Shown piece after piece: positions 41,989 through 46,712 of a stretch of 46,712 nt of DNA. The stretch comes from Gordoniibacillus kamchatkensis. GTDB lineage: Bacteria > Bacillota > Bacilli > Paenibacillales > NBRC-103111. The DNA lies in NCBI RefSeq assembly GCF_000829455.1, contig NZ_JXAK01000055.1:1-46712 (forward strand). The letters run 5' to 3'. The notes below the pieces were generated by a model. That model saw only the letters and a list, made by a program, of their open reading frames with translations, did no database searches and was not told where the DNA came from. Positions within the stretch are counted from its first letter, which is position 1. Each line of letters begins with the position of its first letter. The translations under genes and the position numbers were made by a program.

Positions 41989-43578
41989 TTAGCTGAGTCT
42001 GAAAGCGGCGACAGCCCTGTTCAGCTCCAGCGCCAATTGAGCGAGTGATTGAGACGTGGAGGCGCATTCCTGGCTGCTGGCCGCAGCCTCTTCGGTGCCG
42101 GCGGAAATTTTCTCGATCGACCCCATCACTTCGGCCGATTGCGCGGCTTGCTCTTCGCAAGCTGCGGCGATTTCCGTCACTTTATGGGCCGTGTCGTTCA
42201 CGACTGCCAGAATCGTTTCGAACGAATCTCCGGTTTGCTGCGATGCCGCGGCGCCTTCGCTGACCGCATTCACGCTATGCTTCGTATTTTCCTGCATTCC
42301 TTTAATAATAGCCGTAATTTGCTTCGTCGCCTCGCTGCTCCGCTCCGCCAGCTTGCGCACTTCATCGGCGACCACGGCGAAGCCGCGCCCTTGTTCGCCG
42401 GCTCGCGCCGCCCTGATGGCGGCATTCAACGCGAGAAGATTCGTTTGGTCGGCAATGTCGTCGATCACGCTAATAATTTCTCCGATTTTGTTGGAGTCTT
42501 CCTCGAGGAGCGACATTTGCCGTTTAATCGTGTTCATGCCCTCGATCGAATGGCGGACGACGTTCCCGCCCTCCTGCGCGACGGAACGCGTTCGGCCCGA
42601 CAGCTCGGACGCTTGCTCGGCGCTTTCCGCTACGGAGTTAATGGCGATGGACAGCTCCTTGAACAGCTCGTTGATCGTTTGCGCTTCGCTGGCCTGGACG
42701 CTGCTGCTGCTGGCGATCTCTTGCGAGCTGGCGGAAATTTGTTCGGCTGCGGCCGAGACGTTTTCCGCCGAAGTCAAAATGCCGCCGATCGTTTTCTTCA
42801 AGCTCCCCACGGTATGATCGAGAGCTTTCGCCAGGAGGCCGATCTCGTCGCGGGAGTCGATGTCCGCCGTTTCCCGCAGATCGCCTTCCGCCACTTTGCC
42901 GAGCACCTCCAGCACGCGGTGAAGCGGGCGGACGATCGATCGCGCGATTGCGACGCCGGCCAGCAAGGCGATCACAAGCGCGGCTACAATCACGATGATG
43001 CTCAGATTGCGGGTGCTGACGTACGATTGCAAGTTCGTTTGATCGATCTGGTCCGCCGTTTGAATATTATCATTCATCAAATCCGTCAAAATTTTGTTTT
43101 TCTGTTCTTTCAAAGGATCGACCTTTTGCAGAAAGACGGCATACGCTTCGGCATTTTTATTCTGAAGCGCCAAATCGAGAACTTCTTGCCGGGCAGCCCT
43201 GTATTTGGGCATCAGGTCATTGTATTGCTGCAACAGTTGTTTGGCTTTGCCATCCAGGTGCGTTTGCTGAAAGTCGCTGAGCAGCTTTTCGTTTTGGCTG
43301 GTTACGTCTTGAATATCTCGAGAAAGCGCCTTGTTTCTGGCCTCGTCCGTCGTCACCATAAGTTCGAACAAATCGCCTTCGGCCCGCAATGAGTTCAATT
43401 GAATCGCGCCAAGCCACTGCATGGGCAATAACCGGTCCAGGTACATGGATTTGGAGTTGTCGTTCATTTGAAATATGCCTTTATAGCCGATGATTCCGAC
43501 TGCAAGCAAAGAAACGATGCAGATTGCGATTAACAAGTTGATTTTCGTGCTGACTTTCAGATCCCTGATACGTTTCAT
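41989..43578 (-). CDS. Methyl-accepting chemotaxis protein
   Basis: 529 residues from ATG 43578, behind GGCGGAGG; two in-frame ATGs upstream lack such a site. Membrane helix 1 near 12-32 ([20 protein letters not shown]), a four-helix-bundle sensor (~35-190), helix 2 near 192-212 ([20 protein letters not shown]), HAMP (~213-265, [14 protein letters not shown]) and a cytoplasmic signalling domain with the conserved hairpin tip ([20 protein letters not shown]). It signals ligand presence to CheA. The ligand is unknown; the proximity to the sugar importer is suggestive only. Confidence 0.93.
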   Translation of the reverse strand: MKRIRDLKVSTKINLLIAICIVSLLAVGIIGYKGIFQMNDNSKSMYLDRLLPMQWLGAIQLNSLRAEGDLFELMVTTDEARNKALSRDIQDVTSQNEKLLSDFQQTHLDGKAKQLLQQYNDLMPKYRAARQEVLDLALQNKNAEAYAVFLQKVDPLKEQKNKILTDLMNDNIQTADQIDQTNLQSYVSTRNLSIIVIVAALVIALLAGVAIARSIVRPLHRVLEVLGKVAEGDLRETADIDSRDEIGLLAKALDHTVGSLKKTIGGILTSAENVSAAAEQISASSQEIASSSSVQASEAQTINELFKELSIAINSVAESAEQASELSGRTRSVAQEGGNVVRHSIEGMNTIKRQMSLLEEDSNKIGEIISVIDDIADQTNLLALNAAIRAARAGEQGRGFAVVADEVRKLAERSSEATKQITAIIKGMQENTKHSVNAVSEGAAASQQTGDSFETILAVVNDTAHKVTEIAAACEEQAAQSAEVMGSIEKISAGTEEAAASSQECASTSQSLAQLALELNRAVAAFRLS

Positions 43579-43914
43579 TTTCGAAACCTCCGCCATAAAT
43601 GAATTGTCGATACCATCCGCCATGTCCATGCATTGCTGAAGCTCGCGTGCTTGAGTGTAATCCACCTCGGTGCATAATGTTAAATTCCTATCAATTTAAT
43701 CGACAACAATCGACTAAAAATGAAGATTTAAATAGAATTATGTCGAAAATAATCGTCAAATTTTGCCCCAGCCTTGCCATTGAGTTGAACGCAACATCGC
43801 ATTGCCGCCTGGATACTCCAGTTGCATAAGACCGGTGCGGACGGTACACTTGAGACGTGCCGTTGCAAGCAGTAAGGATAAGCGGCTTATGGAGTAAGAA
43901 AGGATACGTTGCAA
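43579..43914 (+). other. Divergent intergenic region, no gene seen
   Basis: 336 bases. The left 170 bases are AT-rich and must contain the chemoreceptor promoter on the minus strand (a TTGACG-type box lies near 43757-43762). The right part holds an imperfect 7-bp hairpin (about 43848-43870). No convincing RNA element or protein is visible. Confidence 0.5.
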
Positions 43915-46521
43915 ATGAGTAAATTACGCAGAGAAGATATAGAGCTGCTCGCCCCGGCGGGCGACTGGGACTGCCTGCGGGCGGCGGTGGCGAACGGGGC
44001 GGACGCGGTATTTTTCGGCGTGGAGAAGTTCAACGCAAGGGCCCGCGCCCACAATTTCAAAATGGATGAGCTGCCGGACATTATGGCGTTTCTGCACTTG
44101 TACGGCGTAAAAGGCTTCCTCACGTTCAACATTCTCGTGTTCGAGGAGGAGCTGCCGGACGCGCGCGAGCTGATCGAGGCGTGCATCGACGCCGGCGTGG
44201 ACGCGGTTATCGTGCAAGATCTCGGCCTGGTCAAAATGATCCGGGACATCTCCCCCGATTTCCCGATCCATGGCTCGACACAGATGACGATCACCTCGCC
44301 GGAAGCTGTCGAGTTCACGAAGCCGTTCGACATTGAGCGGGTCGTGCTCGGGCGGGAAAATAACCTCAAGCAAATCAAGCAGATCGGGGAGCAGGCGCGG
44401 CTTCCGATGGAAGTGTTCGTGCACGGGGCGCTGTGCGTCTCGTATTCGGGCCAATGCCTGACGAGCGAAATGTGGGGCGGCCGCTCGGCGAACCGCGGCG
44501 AATGCGCGCAGGCGTGCCGGCTGCCGTACGACCTGATGGTCGACGGCACGCAGAAGCCGATGGGCGACGTGGCGTACCTGTTGTCGCCGAAAGATTTGGC
44601 GGCGATCGACCTGGTGCCGGAGCTCATCGAAGCGGGCGTGACGTCGTTCAAGATCGAAGGCCGGCTGAAAAGCCCGGAATACGTAGCGAACGTCGTCGGC
44701 AAATATCGGGCGGCGATCGACCGTTATTTTGCCGGCTCGAAAGAGGGGCCGAGCGAGGCGGAGCTGCGCGAGCTGCAGCAAAGCTTTTCGCGCGGCTTCA
44801 CGCATGGCTTCCTGAAAGGGACGAACAACAAACAGCTCGTGGAAGGGACGTTCCCGAAGAGCCGCGGCGTCTTTCTCGGCCGCGTCAAGCAGGTGCTGCG
44901 GGACGGCGTTGTCGTCGAGCTGGAGGCTCCGCTCAAGCGCGGGGACGGCATCGTTTTCGACGCGGGCGATCCGACGAAGAAAGAAGAGGGCGGCCGCGTG
45001 TACGATTTGCGCAGGCGCGGGCAGAAGCTGGAAGGCGAAGCCGAAGGCGGCATGATCGAGCTCGTGCCGGGCCGGAATGACGTCGATTTGAGCCGCGTCC
45101 ACGTCGGTGACCGGGTGTGGAAGACGAACGACCCGCATCTCGACAAGCGGCTGCGCCAAACGTTCGAGACGGATAAGCCGTACCGCATATTCCCGGTGCG
45201 GGTGAAAGTGTTTGGCGCGGAGGGCGGACCGCTGCGTACCGTATGGACCGATACGGCAGCCGGGCATACCGTCACGGCGGAATCCGAGCTGCCGCTCGTA
45301 CGCGCGGAGAAGCGCCCGATGGACCGGGCGCTGTTCGAGGAGCAGCTCGGCCGCCTCGGCGGCACGATTTTCGCGCTGCAGGACGTGGAGGTCCATCTGC
45401 AAGGGGAGCTCATCCTGCCTATGCGCGAGCTCAATGCGCTCCGCCGCCGGGCGGTGGAGCTGCTCGAGCAGGAGCGCCAGCGGCCGCGGCGCTACGCGAA
45501 GCGCAGCGGCATGGACATTTACGCCGATGTGGCTGCAGTGGCGGGCGGTGCGATGGCACGTGAAGCCGGTGCGAGCCGTGACGCGGGGGTTGTCGACAGT
45601 GATGCAGCGGATGGGGCAGGCCATACCGCAGGGGCCGAACTTGGGGGCCGCCGCCGGGCGCGGCTCACCGCATTGTGCCGCAATCTGGATCAAGTGCACG
45701 CCGTGCTGGAGCATGCTCCCGACGTCGAGCTCATTTACGCCGACTTCGAGTTCATCAAGCAATTTCCGGCCGCGGTCGAGGCTGTGCATGCGGCCGGTCG
45801 CCGCATTGCGCTGGCGACGCCGCGCATCCATATGCCCGGGGAGACGGGGTATTTTCGCAACATCCTGAATCTTCGTCCGGACGCCGTGCTTGTGCGGAAT
45901 ACGGGGGCGCTGTACTTCTTTATGAAGCATTTCGCCGAGCATCCGGGCGAGCCGCAGCCGGAGCTGATCGGAGATTTCTCTCTGAATATCGCCAACCACA
46001 AGACGGCGGCGCTATTCCTCGATGCCGGCTGCTCGCGGGTGACCCCGTCGTACGACCTGAACATCCAGCAAATGGTCGATCTGCTGCGCCGTTCGGACAC
46101 GTCCCGCCTCGAGATCGTGCTTCACCAGCATTTGCCGATGTTCCACACCGAGCACTGCGTGTACTGCACGTTCCTGAGCGAAGGCACCGATTACACGAAC
46201 TGCGGCCGTCCGTGCGAGGAGCACCGCGTGTCGCTCCAGGACCGGATCGGCATGTCGCACCCGGTGCGCGTAGACGAAGGCTGCCGCAACACGGTGTACA
46301 ACGCGATCGAGCAATCGGGCGCGGAATATTTGCAGCATTTTCTCGAGCTGGGCGTCTCGACGTACCGCATCGAGTTTCTGGAGGAAGATGCCGGCAAAGT
46401 GCGCGAAGTGCTCGACCTGTACGCACGGGCGCTGCGCGGCGAAGTGAGCGGCTCGCACGTATGGAAGGCGCTGAAAGCGACCAACCAGCTCGGCGTGACG
46501 CGCGGGCAGCTGGTGAAATAA
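43915..46521 (+). CDS. Large U32-family protein (RlhA-like), possible rRNA/tRNA hydroxylation factor
   Basis: 868 residues from ATG 43915 (AAGGA upstream; a TTG at 43909 is possible). The N-terminal ~400 residues are a peptidase U32 domain: ELLAPAGDWDCLRAAVANGA, SFKIEGRLKSPEYVANVV and the family signature MEVFVHGALCVSYSGQCLTS with nearby Cys residues (RGECAQACR) that in relatives bind an iron-sulfur cluster. The C-terminal part contains a second barrel-like segment and a Cys-rich stretch (HTEHCVYCTFLSEGTDYTNCG). Long family members such as E. coli RlhA (YdcP) hydroxylate 23S rRNA; others act in tRNA hydroxylation, so a true protease function is doubtful. An Ala/Gly-rich insert (codons ~541-580) is unusual. 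Confidence 0.88.
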   Translation: MSKLRREDIELLAPAGDWDCLRAAVANGADAVFFGVEKFNARARAHNFKMDELPDIMAFLHLYGVKGFLTFNILVFEEELPDARELIEACIDAGVDAVIVQDLGLVKMIRDISPDFPIHGSTQMTITSPEAVEFTKPFDIERVVLGRENNLKQIKQIGEQARLPMEVFVHGALCVSYSGQCLTSEMWGGRSANRGECAQACRLPYDLMVDGTQKPMGDVAYLLSPKDLAAIDLVPELIEAGVTSFKIEGRLKSPEYVANVVGKYRAAIDRYFAGSKEGPSEAELRELQQSFSRGFTHGFLKGTNNKQLVEGTFPKSRGVFLGRVKQVLRDGVVVELEAPLKRGDGIVFDAGDPTKKEEGGRVYDLRRRGQKLEGEAEGGMIELVPGRNDVDLSRVHVGDRVWKTNDPHLDKRLRQTFETDKPYRIFPVRVKVFGAEGGPLRTVWTDTAAGHTVTAESELPLVRAEKRPMDRALFEEQLGRLGGTIFALQDVEVHLQGELILPMRELNALRRRAVELLEQERQRPRRYAKRSGMDIYADVAAVAGGAMAREAGASRDAGVVDSDAADGAGHTAGAELGGRRRARLTALCRNLDQVHAVLEHAPDVELIYADFEFIKQFPAAVEAVHAAGRRIALATPRIHMPGETGYFRNILNLRPDAVLVRNTGALYFFMKHFAEHPGEPQPELIGDFSLNIANHKTAALFLDAGCSRVTPSYDLNIQQMVDLLRRSDTSRLEIVLHQHLPMFHTEHCVYCTFLSEGTDYTNCGRPCEEHRVSLQDRIGMSHPVRVDEGCRNTVYNAIEQSGAEYLQHFLELGVSTYRIEFLEEDAGKVREVLDLYARALRGEVSGSHVWKALKATNQLGVTRGQLVK

Positions 46522-46535
46522 GAGGATACCGGAAA

Positions 46536-46587
46536 AAGGCCCTAGCAGCGCGGCAAGCGTGTTGCCCGCCTGCAAGGGCCTTCCTTT
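46536..46587 (+). terminator. First of two tandem terminators after the U32 gene
   Basis: AAGGCCCT (46536-46543) pairs with AGGGCCTT (46575-46582), with CCTTT after it. The long inner segment can also fold. Confidence 0.6.
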
Positions 46588-46620
46588 GCGTCGCCCTCCA
46601 TTAGGGCGGCGCTTTTTTTA
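46588..46620 (+). terminator. Second terminator, insertion target of the intron
   Basis: GCGTCGCCCT pairs with AGGGCGGCGC around CCATT (10 bp, one G-T pair) and is followed by TTTTTTTA. The intron starts at the next base. Confidence 0.9.
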
Positions 46621-46712
46621 GTGCGCCACGCATGGCGATTAACTAGGCGGTGAAAGTCCGCTGTGGGGGCTTGTAGTGGCCAACCACTAGCCAAGAGCAA
46701 GGGTGTCCATCG
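46621..46712 (+). mobile_element. Group II intron (class C type), 5' end only
   Basis: The sequence begins GTGCGCC, as group II introns do (GUGYG), and continues with elements of domain I: ACTAGGCGGTGAAAGTCC, CACTAGCC, and GCAAGGGTGTCC. Its order and spacing follow the Oceanobacillus iheyensis group IIC intron. Insertion directly behind a terminator hairpin and its T tract is the hallmark of class C. The reverse transcriptase gene and 3' end lie outside the window. Confidence 0.85.

Noticed and set aside
43924-45999. 691-codon minus-strand open frame
   Set aside because: Antisense shadow of the U32-family gene, which has clear family motifs and a start signal.

Overview
The window looks like chromosome of a moderately GC-rich, endospore-former-type Firmicute, most likely Paenibacillaceae (Paenibacillus/Cohnella-like). 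This is inferred from strong AGGAGG-type ribosome binding sites with frequent GTG/TTG starts, YesM/YesN two-component genes next to sugar ABC transporters, cre-like CcpA sites, copper-amine-oxidase-N and MORN surface proteins, a YdjO-type zinc-ribbon protein, and a Bacillus megaterium-style cobalamin operon. No genus assignment is possible without a database search.

Layout. 1-2.7 kb: 3' end of an AraC-type response regulator, then a reverse-strand secreted SH3/GW-like repeat protein. 2.7-7.6 kb: a first c-di-GMP-I (GEMM) riboswitch ahead of a small membrane protein, an AT-rich membrane-anchored protein, an exported Asp-box protein and an OmpR/histidine kinase pair with a structured leader. 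7.6-10.3 kb: a second GEMM riboswitch and a propeller/CuAO-N/MORN exported protein. 10.4-17.8 kb: YesN, a frameshifted YesM, a solitary sensor, a sugar ABC importer (binding lipoprotein plus two permeases) and a decayed SDR gene. 17.8-20.9 kb: thioredoxin-like protein, EamA transporter and a MocR regulator. 20.9-22.5 kb: a third GEMM riboswitch and a CuAO-N/MORN/TPR exported protein.

22.5-35.5 kb holds an adenosylcobalamin riboswitch and one long cobalt-early corrin operon: cbiH60-cbiX-cbiJ-cbiC-cbiD-cbiET-cbiL-cbiF-cbiG-cbiA, then a nitroreductase, a NiCoT cobalt/nickel permease and a thioredoxin-fold 2Fe-2S protein. Together these supply cobalt and run sirohydrochlorin to cobyrinic acid a,c-diamide. 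Genes for precorrin-2 supply, adenosylation, CbiP, CbiB and lower-loop assembly are not in the window.

35.5-46.7 kb: a stress-type SDR, two small membrane proteins, an mglBAC-type galactose/ribose-class ABC importer with cre sites, a YdjO-like protein, a chemoreceptor, a large U32-family protein and, at the right edge, the 5' end of a group IIC intron inserted directly behind a Rho-independent terminator.

The most notable points are: three near-identical c-di-GMP riboswitches, two of them driving paralogous CuAO-N/MORN exported proteins; a YesM kinase interrupted exactly at a U-UUU-UUA slippery heptamer; CbiH60 with an octapeptide-repeat linker; paired covarying hairpins ahead of a two-component system, the second able to mask its ribosome binding site; and the intron boundary.
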